Assembly (NCBI GenBank): GCA_018433775.1
Contig: JAHDQN010000040.1
Location: 84,587-116,865 of the forward strand
Reading direction: 5' to 3'
Length of the DNA: 32,279 bases
Origin: Deltaproteobacteria bacterium
GTDB lineage: Bacteria > Desulfobacterota > Desulfomonilia > UBA1062
The notes beneath the pieces are model-generated. The model saw only the letters and a program-made list of their open reading frames with translations. It ran no database searches and had not been told where the DNA came from. Position numbers and translations under genes: made by a program. Below, piece by piece: positions 1 to 6,968 of the stretch. Every line of letters begins with the position of its first letter. The stretch's first letter is position 1.

Positions 1-1
1 C

Positions 2-484
2 ATCACCCTGGAGTTTCCGGGCTTCTTCCTCGTGAATGTCTACACCCCCAACGCCCAGCGCGGTCTGACCCGGCTCGGCTACCGCATGAAGTGGGACGCC
101 GACTTTCTCGGGTACCTGAAAAAACTCGAAGAGACGAAGCCGGTGGTCTTCTGCGGAGACCTCAACGTGGCCCATAAGGAGATCGACCTCAAGAACCCGA
201 AAGCGAACGTCCGCAACGCCGGGTTCACCCCGGAGGAGCGAAGCTCCTTCGACCGGTTTGTGGAGAACGGCTTCATCGATACCTTCCGGGTGTTCAACCA
301 GGAGCCCGGCAACTACACCTGGTGGTCCTACCGGTTCAATGCCCGAGCCAAGGGGATCGGGTGGCGCATCGATTATTTCTGCATTTCCTCTTCGCTGAAG
401 ATCCTGCTCAAGGACGCATTCATCCTCGATCACATCACCGGCTCGGACCACTGCCCGGTGGGAATCGTCCTGGAGGAGAGCTGA
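2..484 (+). CDS. xth: Exodeoxyribonuclease III, C-terminal part (5' end outside window)
   Basis: This is the last 160 or so codons of an ExoIII/ExoA-type AP endonuclease (exonuclease-endonuclease-phosphatase fold), which cuts DNA at abasic sites and degrades 3' ends in base-excision repair. The reading frame is open from the window edge. Visible family motifs are VNVYTPN, the catalytic GDLNVAH block, the segment [16 protein letters not shown], the YTWWSYR block, WRIDYF and the terminal GSDHCPV, which carries the catalytic Asp-His pair. The family is about 255-270 residues long, so roughly 100 residues lie upstream. It ends about 20 bp from the convergent ZIP transporter gene. The family is certain; the symbol (xth versus exoA) is a matter of naming. 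Confidence 0.95.
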   Translation: MTLEFPGFFLVNVYTPNAQRGLTRLGYRMKWDADFLGYLKKLEETKPVVFCGDLNVAHKEIDLKNPKANVRNAGFTPEERSSFDRFVENGFIDTFRVFNQEPGNYTWWSYRFNARAKGIGWRIDYFCISSSLKILLKDAFILDHITGSDHCPVGIVLEES

Positions 485-505
485 TCCATCTTCTCATAGT
501 TTCAT

Positions 506-1297
506 CTATTTCAGCAGGTACAGGCTGATTACCATGACCATCATGCCCGTTATCACCCCGAGAATGGGGGCATGCTCGGAGTCGAGGGTCTTGGCCACGG
601 GTATGAGCTCGTCCAGCGAGATGGCCACCATGATCCCTGCCACGCATCCTAGGGCGATGCCCATCACCGTCTCGGACAAAAAAGGCATGAGAACAGCAGC
701 GGCGAGAATCGCGCCCGCGATCTCGCTGATCCCGGAGAAAAACGACCAGAGAAAGGCCTTTTTCCGGCTGCCCGATGCTGCGTACACCGGCGCGGAAATG
801 GCCAGGCCTTCCGGGATGTTGTGAATGGCGATGGCAATGCCCAGGGCCATGCCCACCCTGATATCCTCCATGGCGCCGATAAAGGTCGCCATGCCTTCCG
901 GAAAATTGTGGATGGTGATGCCGAGCATCACCAGAAGCCCGGTCCTTCCCAGTCCCTCCTGGGACTTCATCTCGGGATTGCCGGTCCTGACAAGGGCGTG
1001 GTCGTGCTGGCCGATGTATTCATGGGGGATTGCCAGGTCGATGAGAAAATAGGTCACCATGCCCGCGAAAAACGCGCCGTAGGCTCCGGCGAACCCCAGC
1101 GCCGGGACCGCGACCGCAGTGGGGAGCAGCTCCCCGAAGGCCACCAGCACCATGACCCCGGCGGAGAACCCCAGGGAGAACCCGATGAACGCGGCCGAGG
1201 GTCTCTTGGAATACAGCCCCATGACACTGCCGATGGCCGTGGACAGCCCCGCCCCCGTGGTAACGAGCAGGGCCTGAAACACCCCGGGTTCAGCCAA
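506..1297 (-). CDS. zupT: ZIP family divalent metal transporter (ZupT-like)
   Basis: This is a 263-aa polytopic inner-membrane protein of the ZIP family, predicted to import zinc or another divalent metal. About eight hydrophobic segments are visible. The two signature helices carry the metal-binding sets HNFPEG (H130, N131, E134) and HNIPEG (H159, N160, E163), as in ZupT/GufA proteins. The start is a TTG codon: it follows AAGGAGG at a 7-nt spacing, and no better ATG lies nearby. The flavin reductase gene on the same strand ends 102 bp upstream, so co-transcription is possible. Metal specificity cannot be read from the sequence. Confidence 0.92.
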   Translation of the reverse strand: MAEPGVFQALLVTTGAGLSTAIGSVMGLYSKRPSAAFIGFSLGFSAGVMVLVAFGELLPTAVAVPALGFAGAYGAFFAGMVTYFLIDLAIPHEYIGQHDHALVRTGNPEMKSQEGLGRTGLLVMLGITIHNFPEGMATFIGAMEDIRVGMALGIAIAIHNIPEGLAISAPVYAASGSRKKAFLWSFFSGISEIAGAILAAAVLMPFLSETVMGIALGCVAGIMVAISLDELIPVAKTLDSEHAPILGVITGMMVMVISLYLLK

Positions 1298-1399
1298 TGC
1301 CTCACCTCCTTGTACCGGATAAGGGGCATCCCTGCATTACCTGTTCCGCTTCAGGCGCAGGATGAAACGATGACGCCGGCTCGTGCGGGCCCGGAATGC

Positions 1400-2149
1400 C
1401 TAGCGGATGCCCTTCCAGGTAAAACTCTCCTTTTCCACGGACCCGGAGTCCATTTCAAGCGCATCCAGCTCGCCCAGAATGTAGTCCTGCATGGGGGGAG
1501 GACCGCAGAGAAACACGGCAGGGTCATCTGAAGGCAGATATCTCTTCATCAGATCCCTGCTGCACCTGCCGGGCTCATAGAAGACAGCCGGAAAGTCCTG
1601 ATGAGCATATTCGCTCAGATCGGTTCCCGGAGCCTCCCTGCTCAGGTTGTGCACGATCGTCAGCGGTATTTCCCTGCTCATGGCGTTCAGCTCATCCAGG
1701 GCAAACGCATCGTCAAGGGACTTGTTCGACCACAGCAGGAGCACGTGATTGCGCGCGCGGATATTCCGGAAGTGCCTGAGCACGCTCAGGAAAGGGGTGA
1801 TGCCGACGCCGCCCGCGATCATCACGATCTCCCCGCGCGCATCGATATCCTTGCAGAATCCCCCGTACGGACCGGATACGATCACGGGCTCGCCCTCCTT
1901 CAGGTCATGGATCAGCGAGGTGAACACGCCCAGCTTCTTGATGGTGACCCTGAGCCGGGGGTCTTCAGGGGCGCAGGATATGGTGAACGGGTGGGGCTTG
2001 CTCCACTGGCCCTCCTGCATGATCTTCAGGGTGAGAAACTGGCCTGCGCGCCGTTTCCTGAACGATTCACCGAATTCTTCTATGAAGAGCGACGTGATAT
2101 CCCGGTTCTCCCTGACCTTCTTCACTACCCGTGCCGTGTCCTTGCTCAT
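1400..2149 (-). CDS. FAD/NAD(P)-binding oxidoreductase of the ferredoxin-NADP reductase type
   Basis: This 249-aa soluble protein has the two-domain ferredoxin-NADP(+) reductase fold. An N-terminal FAD-binding barrel carries HPFTIS near residues 53-58, in place of the usual RxYS flavin motif. It is followed by a nucleotide-binding domain with GGVGITP at 113-119 and FLCGPPPM near the C-terminus. No 2Fe-2S ferredoxin domain is attached, so it should pass electrons between NAD(P)H and a separate partner that is not encoded next door. The ATG start follows AGGGAG at 6 nt. The next gene on this strand is the ZIP transporter. The physiological partner is unknown. Confidence 0.85.
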   Translation of the reverse strand: MSKDTARVVKKVRENRDITSLFIEEFGESFRKRRAGQFLTLKIMQEGQWSKPHPFTISCAPEDPRLRVTIKKLGVFTSLIHDLKEGEPVIVSGPYGGFCKDIDARGEIVMIAGGVGITPFLSVLRHFRNIRARNHVLLLWSNKSLDDAFALDELNAMSREIPLTIVHNLSREAPGTDLSEYAHQDFPAVFYEPGRCSRDLMKRYLPSDDPAVFLCGPPPMQDYILGELDALEMDSGSVEKESFTWKGIR

Positions 2150-2408
2150 GACTCACTCCCTTATGCGCCTGCCGATGGCATCTCATGTATACAGAAGTTA
2201 TAGAGAAATACCGGGGGGTAATCAAGGCGCGAGGGCGAAGGAAATATCAGCGGACATTCTTTTTTGAGGGTCTTCATGAGCACGGATGGACATTCCCTCA
2301 TGCATGTTCAGGCACGTGCATTCAGGTCCATACCCGGCGTACTCTCGAAAAAAGAAAGTCAGGTGTTTTTCAAGCCTCCGGGGAGAGCGGGGCACCCGTG
2401 ACACGCCT

Positions 2409-2939
2409 TCAGGCGCCATCCAGGCCGTGGTGTTCCATCTCGGCAAACCATGAGCCCGGGTCTTTCAGATATTCCTCGACATCCCTGATGTCGAGAAAAT
2501 GCTCATGTTTCATCCCGGCAAGCGATCGGAAAAGCTCCCGCTCCGCAGGGTCCTTGATCATTTCGCTGAAGTGAGAGAAAAACGCCGAAGCCTTATCGAT
2601 GAGAGATGAAGCCGCTTCGAGTATGGTATAATCGTCATAGTCTGCGAGCGCACGTGCGATCCCGCGGGAGAGCCTTTTCTCGAAATCATCTTCGCTGCCT
2701 TCGAAGGCGGCGGCAGAATTCTCCAGTGAATCGTTCAGTCCGGGTCTTTCGCCTGCCCGCCTTCTGCGGAACTGGTAGAGCATCCTGAAATTTCTGCGCC
2801 CCTTCTCGGCAAGATCCTGGAACATATCCTTGCCCAGCGGGTTTTTGATGTTCTTTGCCTGTTCCACGAAGAAATCGATGGTCCTCTTTTCGTTGATCAG
2901 GGCGGCATCGAGCCTGGATAGAGATTGAATGCCTTCCAT
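2409..2939 (-). CDS. Ferritin-like (rubrerythrin-type) protein with degenerate metal-site motifs
   Basis: This 176-aa protein is mostly helical and shows two repeats of the rubrerythrin-like pattern: NEKRTIDFF...LAEKGRRNF (residues 16-51) and DKASAFF...LAGMKHEHF (115-148). The first half keeps E17 and E45, but the usual downstream His of ExxH is replaced by Arg. The second half has D115 where Glu is usual and G142 in place of the next Glu, while H145 and H147 remain. An iron-binding or stress role is therefore only a suggestion. I chose the ATG at 2939 because AAAGGGGG lies just upstream; a longer frame to 2975 lacks such a site. It has its own promoter-like sequence. Confidence 0.7.
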   Translation of the reverse strand: MEGIQSLSRLDAALINEKRTIDFFVEQAKNIKNPLGKDMFQDLAEKGRRNFRMLYQFRRRRAGERPGLNDSLENSAAAFEGSEDDFEKRLSRGIARALADYDDYTILEAASSLIDKASAFFSHFSEMIKDPAERELFRSLAGMKHEHFLDIRDVEEYLKDPGSWFAEMEHHGLDGA

Positions 2940-2993
2940 GCGATCCCCCTTTCCCCTGATACACGAGCAGAACAACAGTCATGGAATAAGTCT

Positions 2994-3022
2994 ATTATAA
3001 GGCCTCATGCAGGAAACAAAAC
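2994..3022 (-). promoter_or_regulatory. Possible sigma-70-type promoter for the ferritin-like gene
   Basis: On the minus strand a perfect TATAAT occupies 2999-2994, about 55 bp upstream of the ATG at 2939. The sequence 17 bp further upstream (GTTTTG, 3022-3017) is a poor -35 match, so an activator may be needed or the site may be chance. Confidence 0.35.
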
Positions 3023-3088
3023 CGCTTCCCGCCGCTTTCTCTGGGCTGCCGGCAAGGGACGCCACGGTCCTCAAGGCTTTCTGCCGGC

Positions 3089-3439
3089 TCATGACTCTCC
3101 ACCGGGCCTCCCCTTATCGGACGATGTCTCATCAGCCCTGGTTATCAGCCAGGCTTGGGCATCGGTGAGGGCCATCCTTGTCGATTCGCCGAGGATGGCC
3201 GTCGCCCGGTAAGCTCGCAGGCGGAGCCTCCGCATGCCTATAAACTCTCGCTGTACCGTTTCGCTCAAGCCTGTGAGGTACAACCTCCCATCCACTTTTT
3301 CGAGTTTGTCGTAATAACGGGACAGCACATCTGCCTTGGTCGCGCCGAGGCTGGTTCGACCTCGCAAGCGCAGGATCACGGCAGGATGCTCATGCCCGGC
3401 TTTGGGCATGTGCAACAGGCCCTTGAGACCTGGCCCCAT
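3089..3439 (-). pseudogene. Orphan STAS domain, remnant of a SulP-type anion transporter
   Basis: This 116-aa frame matches only the C-terminal cytoplasmic end of SulP (sulfate permease family) transporters: HPAVILRLRGRTSLGAT (residues 18-34), then a GGRLYLxG-like segment (GRLYLTGL), and the ending ATAILGEST...DAQAWL, which is typical of the STAS domain of these proteins. The 400 or so residues of membrane domain that should precede it are absent. The sequence upstream is instead the end of an unrelated surface-protein fragment, whose stop at 3448 lies only 8 bp from this start. I see no clear ribosome binding site. I read it as a deletion relic; a small free-standing STAS regulator is the alternative. 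Confidence 0.55.
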
Positions 3440-3447
3440 GACTGATG

Positions 3448-4002
3448 TTATTCTTCCCAGAACCGGTACTCGCTCTTGAATATCTGATTACGGCACTCGT
3501 CATACTGGATCCAGACGATGACGGCATTGCCGTTGTCATCCATGGCCATCTGGGGTAAGGACGCATCCCACTCATCCGGTCTGGTGCCGTCGGCAGGGCC
3601 GGATGGAAACTTCCAGTATGCGGCATGGACCTGGTAATCCCTGGTCGAGCCGTCCTCTGCCGTGACCCGGTAGGTTAGAGGGCCGGTAAAGCTGTGCTCC
3701 GTCACCCCGCTCTCCTGAGCGATCCCCCCCACGCACACCTCTTTCCCCGTGGTCGTGAAGCTCGCCTTCAGGCCGGCTACGGCATCCACGGACAACATAT
3801 CGAACTGCTTCCAGGAACTGCTGCAGTTGTGAATCGGCCAAGCATTATTGCATGAAGAAACCGGAGGTCCGTTAAAAAGGCATCTCTCTTTCCAGGACCT
3901 CATTCTTAAGCATCGACACATTGAAAAAACGGCTTGACCGGAAAAAGGAACATGCGCGGTTAACACTTGTGCAGGCATGATTATCTCATGCTTGTTAATC
4001 AC
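3448..4002 (-). pseudogene. Fragment of a repeat-rich surface protein with a DUF5018-like Ig-fold domain
   Basis: The C-terminal two thirds of this 184-aa frame look genuine. Residues from about 70 resemble the DUF5018-type repeat of extracellular proteins (ASFTTTGKEVCVGG, then SGVTEHSFTGPLTYRVTAED and GSTRDYQV). They are followed by a segment ending MAMDDNGNAVIVWIQYD...QIFKSEYRF, the kind of repeat found in large secreted beta-propeller-like proteins. The first 60 residues are cysteine- and tryptophan-rich, lack a signal peptide and look non-coding. The usual multi-repeat body is missing. This suggests the decayed tail of a much larger exported protein. It lies directly upstream of the SulP relic, so 3.1-4.0 kb appears to be a region of gene decay. 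Confidence 0.5.
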
Positions 4003-4181
4003 TATTCATCATAAGGTCCTGTAGTCGATCAGGGTGACACGCCTGTCTCGACCGCATGGGCATACCCGGCGGTCAAGGGATCCGCCGTCGGGGAAGACCA
4101 CAGGAAACGGCACCTCTTAAGCGCCTGGATGAAGCCGGGCACTGCGGGTTGCGCAGGCGGTGCGCAGCCCCCCTAGGCGCA

Positions 4182-4700
4182 TCATTTCGAAGCGCCGTTC
4201 TGCATCACGCCTGCCTGTGCAACCACTCCTGCAATGCTCAGAGCGGTAAAGATGATGATGCTCGCTGTGACGTCCTCATGGAGCGATTGCGTGATGAGCA
4301 GGGAACCCACCAGGGAAGACAGGATGATGATCGACCAGTCGAAAAACACGGCGAGGAGCACGGCGCACAGGACGCCGAAGATCGCACCGGCTATCCACGG
4401 GGCATTCCCCGAGGCCAGGTGAAAATAGCTCGCGAGAGTGAAGGCGAAGAACCCACCGGCAAGGAAACCGGCAAACGCCATGATGAGCCGCTTGAAAAAG
4501 ACGGCCAGAATACCCGCGAGCGCGCCTGCTCCCAGCGACGCAGCGATGATCAGCCAGCCCGGCCGCCCGTGGAGGAGCTGGGGCGCGATGAGCAGTGCGT
4601 ACAGCAGGACCACCAGGCCCACGAAGAGCCAGTACAGCTGCCTTCCGAACATGATCAGGCAGACGCCTGCCAGAATGTTGATCGTATCCAGACTCACCAT
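4182..4700 (-). CDS. Membrane protein of the TMEM198/DUF4203 type
   Basis: This 172-aa protein is almost entirely hydrophobic, with about six or seven predicted transmembrane helices. The first helix pair contains the FGRQLYWLFVG stretch typical of small membrane proteins with a TMEM198/DUF4203-like fold, followed by Gly-rich helices (GAGALAGILAVFF, FAGFLAGGFFAF). No catalytic or ligand motif is visible and the function of this family in bacteria is not known to me. The ribosome binding site is weak. It stands alone on the minus strand; downstream lies only the relic region. Placement in the family rests on the motif and the hydrophobic pattern. Confidence 0.65.
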   Translation of the reverse strand: MVSLDTINILAGVCLIMFGRQLYWLFVGLVVLLYALLIAPQLLHGRPGWLIIAASLGAGALAGILAVFFKRLIMAFAGFLAGGFFAFTLASYFHLASGNAPWIAGAIFGVLCAVLLAVFFDWSIIILSSLVGSLLITQSLHEDVTASIIIFTALSIAGVVAQAGVMQNGASK

Positions 4701-5037
4701 CGCGATGCTCTTCTATTACACTGCAGATTTTTCTAGCAGGTCCCGGCATCTTTCGCAAGCACAAGGGTACAGGGGTATGCACCGCCGATGCATAACGCAT
4801 CTGCGCTTTTTTTAAGGGATGTCAGGGCAGCAAGGCATTTCCTGGAATTAGCCGTGGAAACCCGGTTCAGCGAACGCGACCGCGGCTTTGTCTCAAGTCT
4901 GGCCGCTGCCTTCGCCACAAAGATGTGCCGTCGTGAAACCCACGGTGAATAAATCCGTCCAGGTATGCCCCTGTACTTCAGCCGGGAGCCATGCATCACA
5001 AAAATGGTGCCTGGCCCCCTCGTGAGACGTGGTCCGG
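4701..5037. other. Intergenic stretch without a convincing gene
   Basis: This gap between the membrane-protein start and the end of the RRM gene holds only short frames. One plus-strand frame of 54 codons (4788-4952) contains the protein-like stretch FSERDRGFVSSLAAAF and could be a relic, but it has no good ribosome binding site. I see no clear promoter, repeat or terminator here. Confidence 0.4.
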
Positions 5038-5388
5038 TTAGTGGCGCCCGCCGGTCCTTCGTCCGCCTCCGCCGCCCTGGCCTCCTCTGCCTCCCCTCAT
5101 GGGACCGCCGAAACCGCGTCCGCCACCCCGTGAAGAACCGCCTTCGGTTCTCGGGCGTGCCTCGTTGACACTCAAGGCCCTGCCCTTGAACTCCTTTCCG
5201 TTCAACTCATTGATGGCGGACCGTGCCTCCTCTGCGGACGGCATCTCGACAAACCCGAATCCCTTGGACTGACCGCTGAATTTGTCTTTGATGATGTTAA
5301 TGCTCGTGATCTCTCCAAAGTCTCCGAATGCCGATCGTAAATCATCTTCTGTGACACTGTACGCCAGGTTTCCTACGTAGATGTTCAT
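5038..5388 (-). CDS. RRM-type RNA-binding protein with glycine/arginine-rich tail
   Basis: This 116-aa protein has one RNA recognition motif: RNP2 is IYVGNL (residues 3-8) and RNP1 is KGFGFVEM (42-49). A tail rich in Gly and Arg follows (from about residue 83). The family is common in cyanobacteria and delta-proteobacteria, binds single-stranded RNA in the cytoplasm and is often cold- or stress-induced. I chose the ATG at 5388 because AAGGAGA lies upstream and the fold begins there; the open frame runs back to 5478 without family similarity. The long leader in that stretch could hold 5'-UTR control, though I see no specific element. Confidence 0.92.
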   Translation of the reverse strand: MNIYVGNLAYSVTEDDLRSAFGDFGEITSINIIKDKFSGQSKGFGFVEMPSAEEARSAINELNGKEFKGRALSVNEARPRTEGGSSRGGGRGFGGPMRGGRGGQGGGGGRRTGGRH

Positions 5389-5553
5389 AAATGGTTCTCC
5401 TTTAGGGTTTTTCACTAGTTCAGCTTGCAGATACGTAAGGCGGGAATCGAGGGGCATGCCAGCCGAAACGTCTCTCATCTCTGTTCGTTGTTTTCAATCA
5501 CGCGAATCGTTCATCCAATCAAAAATGTCCTCGATATTATGTATGAAGTGAAC

Positions 5554-5588
5554 CTGGAAAAAAGCAACACCTTTTCCGTTTTTTCCAG
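5554..5588. terminator. Perfect 10-bp inverted repeat, possible bidirectional terminator
   Basis: CTGGAAAAAA (5554-5563) and TTTTTTCCAG (5579-5588) are exact reverse complements around a 15-nt loop. The T-run is inside the stem and not after it, so termination is plausible in both directions but unproven. On the minus strand it lies about 95 bp after the HNH gene. Confidence 0.4.
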
Positions 5589-5683
5589 AAATATTAGTTC
5601 GGCGGCGTGATCCTCATCGTCACACTTTATCGCTTTTTCCCGTGTCTTCACAAGAAAATAATGCAGGTATTCTCGGGTGCGCT

Positions 5684-6073
5684 CTACCGGTCTTTCTTGC
5701 CCTTGAGCAATGAATCGAGGCCGGCGAAAGCCTTGTAGGTGTGGGACGTGCCCGGCTCGCTTGTCCGGGTTTCCTCTCCATACCACTGGCTGTCGACATC
5801 CCGTGAGTGTTCGTTATCGTGGCAGTAGACGCACAGGAGCTCCCAGTTGCTCCCGTCAGGCGGGTTGTTGTCGTGGTTGTGGTCCTTGTGGTGAACCGTG
5901 AGCTCACGCAGTTTTCTGCCCGAGAACTCGCGGCCGCACCGCGCGCATACCCAGGGAAAGAGCCTGAGCGCCTGCTCCCGGTAGCTCTTCTCGCGCTGTT
6001 CCCTGCTGCGCTTCACCTCTGCCGAAAAATCGTTCAGCCTGTCGGAACCCGTGCCTGGTTTCTTTTGCGACAT
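5684..6073 (-). CDS. yajD: HNH nuclease, YajD type
   Basis: This 129-aa protein has the compact HNH endonuclease fold of the YajD family. Zinc-binding CxxC pairs are at C43/C46 and C81/C84. The HNH core contains VHHKDHNHDNN (H61, H62) with N77, and a final His in CHDNEH. A basic, charged N-terminus precedes it. I chose the ATG at 6073 because AGGAGG lies 8 nt upstream; the GTG two codons earlier is too close to that site. YajD proteins are chromosomal and of uncertain role, unlike phage HNH enzymes, and no phage genes surround it. The nearby inverted repeat at 5554-5588 may end its transcript. Confidence 0.88.
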   Translation of the reverse strand: MSQKKPGTGSDRLNDFSAEVKRSREQREKSYREQALRLFPWVCARCGREFSGRKLRELTVHHKDHNHDNNPPDGSNWELLCVYCHDNEHSRDVDSQWYGEETRTSEPGTSHTYKAFAGLDSLLKGKKDR

Positions 6074-6203
6074 CTGCACACCCTCCTGTATGCGAAAAGA
6101 TTTGCTAAAGGTCGTCCACCCGTGTCAGGCCTCTCCGCGAATCATTCCCGTCCCAGCCGATCCATGGTCCGGCTGAGACCTCCCAAGGTCCCGGTCGCCC
6201 CGC

Positions 6204-6824
6204 TCATCCGCTTCGCCCCCAGACAGCGGCGAAGTAGCGCTCTTCATCCGCATCCGGTTTCCGGTACGAGGCGGGAATGGCATACTTGCGAACCGTACCA
6301 TCGTCGAGATCGATCCTGAAGAGGAAACCGTTCTCTTCCCCCAGCCCGTATACCACGAACACCCGCGGCGACAGCCATGCGCCTCCGTGAACGGAACCCG
6401 CGGGCCCCAGACTCAAGAACCGGCACATGCTCTTCCCGTTCGGATAATACAGGGAAACCGACGAGTCGGGCCCCCCGCGAACTACCCTGTCCTGCCCCTG
6501 CAGATACCCGGTGTCGATCACCAGGCACACGCTGCCCGCTTCCTTGCAGACGAGCCCGCTGTCGGGCTCCTCAAGCCCGGGCAGGGGAATACAGGTAAAC
6601 TCCATGGTCCCGTCATCCTGTACCGGGGCGTTCTCTGCAAAGAAGAAGCTCTTCCAGAAGCGCACCTCGGGCTTCTCGATCAGGTCCGTACCCGTGCGAG
6701 AACAGCCCGGGATCGCGATCCCCACAGCAAGGGCCGCAGCCAGTAACAAACGGATACAGACGGGGGAGAATCCCGCCGCCTTATTCCGCGGCCCGGATTT
6801 CCCGTTCAGCAGGGGTAAAGCCAT
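6204..6824 (-). CDS. Putative lipoprotein of unknown function
   Basis: This 206-aa protein has a basic N-terminus, a hydrophobic stretch (RLLLAAALAVGIAI) and a cysteine at residue 41 in a lipobox-like IPGC, so it is probably a lipoprotein anchored in the cell envelope. The Pro in the lipobox is not ideal. The mature part contains short beta-strand-like segments (RVFVVYGLG, GFLFRIDLDDGTVRKYAIP) reminiscent of beta-propeller blades, but I recognise no family. The start at 6824 is the best fit to the signal peptide, although its ribosome binding site is weak. The same frame stays open far upstream only because it mirrors the GNAT-deacetylase gene. It is divergent from that gene, with 144 bp between starts. 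Confidence 0.6.
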   Translation of the reverse strand: MALPLLNGKSGPRNKAAGFSPVCIRLLLAAALAVGIAIPGCSRTGTDLIEKPEVRFWKSFFFAENAPVQDDGTMEFTCIPLPGLEEPDSGLVCKEAGSVCLVIDTGYLQGQDRVVRGGPDSSVSLYYPNGKSMCRFLSLGPAGSVHGGAWLSPRVFVVYGLGEENGFLFRIDLDDGTVRKYAIPASYRKPDADEERYFAAVWGRSG

Positions 6825-6968
6825 GCGCCTACGATACTGAACTATTCGCGCCGCGACAATACCCTTGTTTCGGGAGTGCTCAGCAGGCGCAAAAAACCTC
6901 TCGCATGTGCTGTTCTTTTCTGGCCCGCCTGTGATAGAGTTCTTCCCGGCACAGACAGGAGACAGCCC

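Noticed and set aside
3170..3200. Perfect 9-bp inverted repeat (GGCCATCCT and AGGATGGCC)
   Set aside because: It falls within the STAS remnant, where both arms encode conserved-looking residues (AILGEST and RMALT), so coincidence is likely.
4788..4952. Plus-strand frame of 54 codons with FSERDRGFVSSL
   Set aside because: The segment looks protein-like, but the frame is short, lacks a good ribosome binding site and has no related neighbours; too weak to call a gene.
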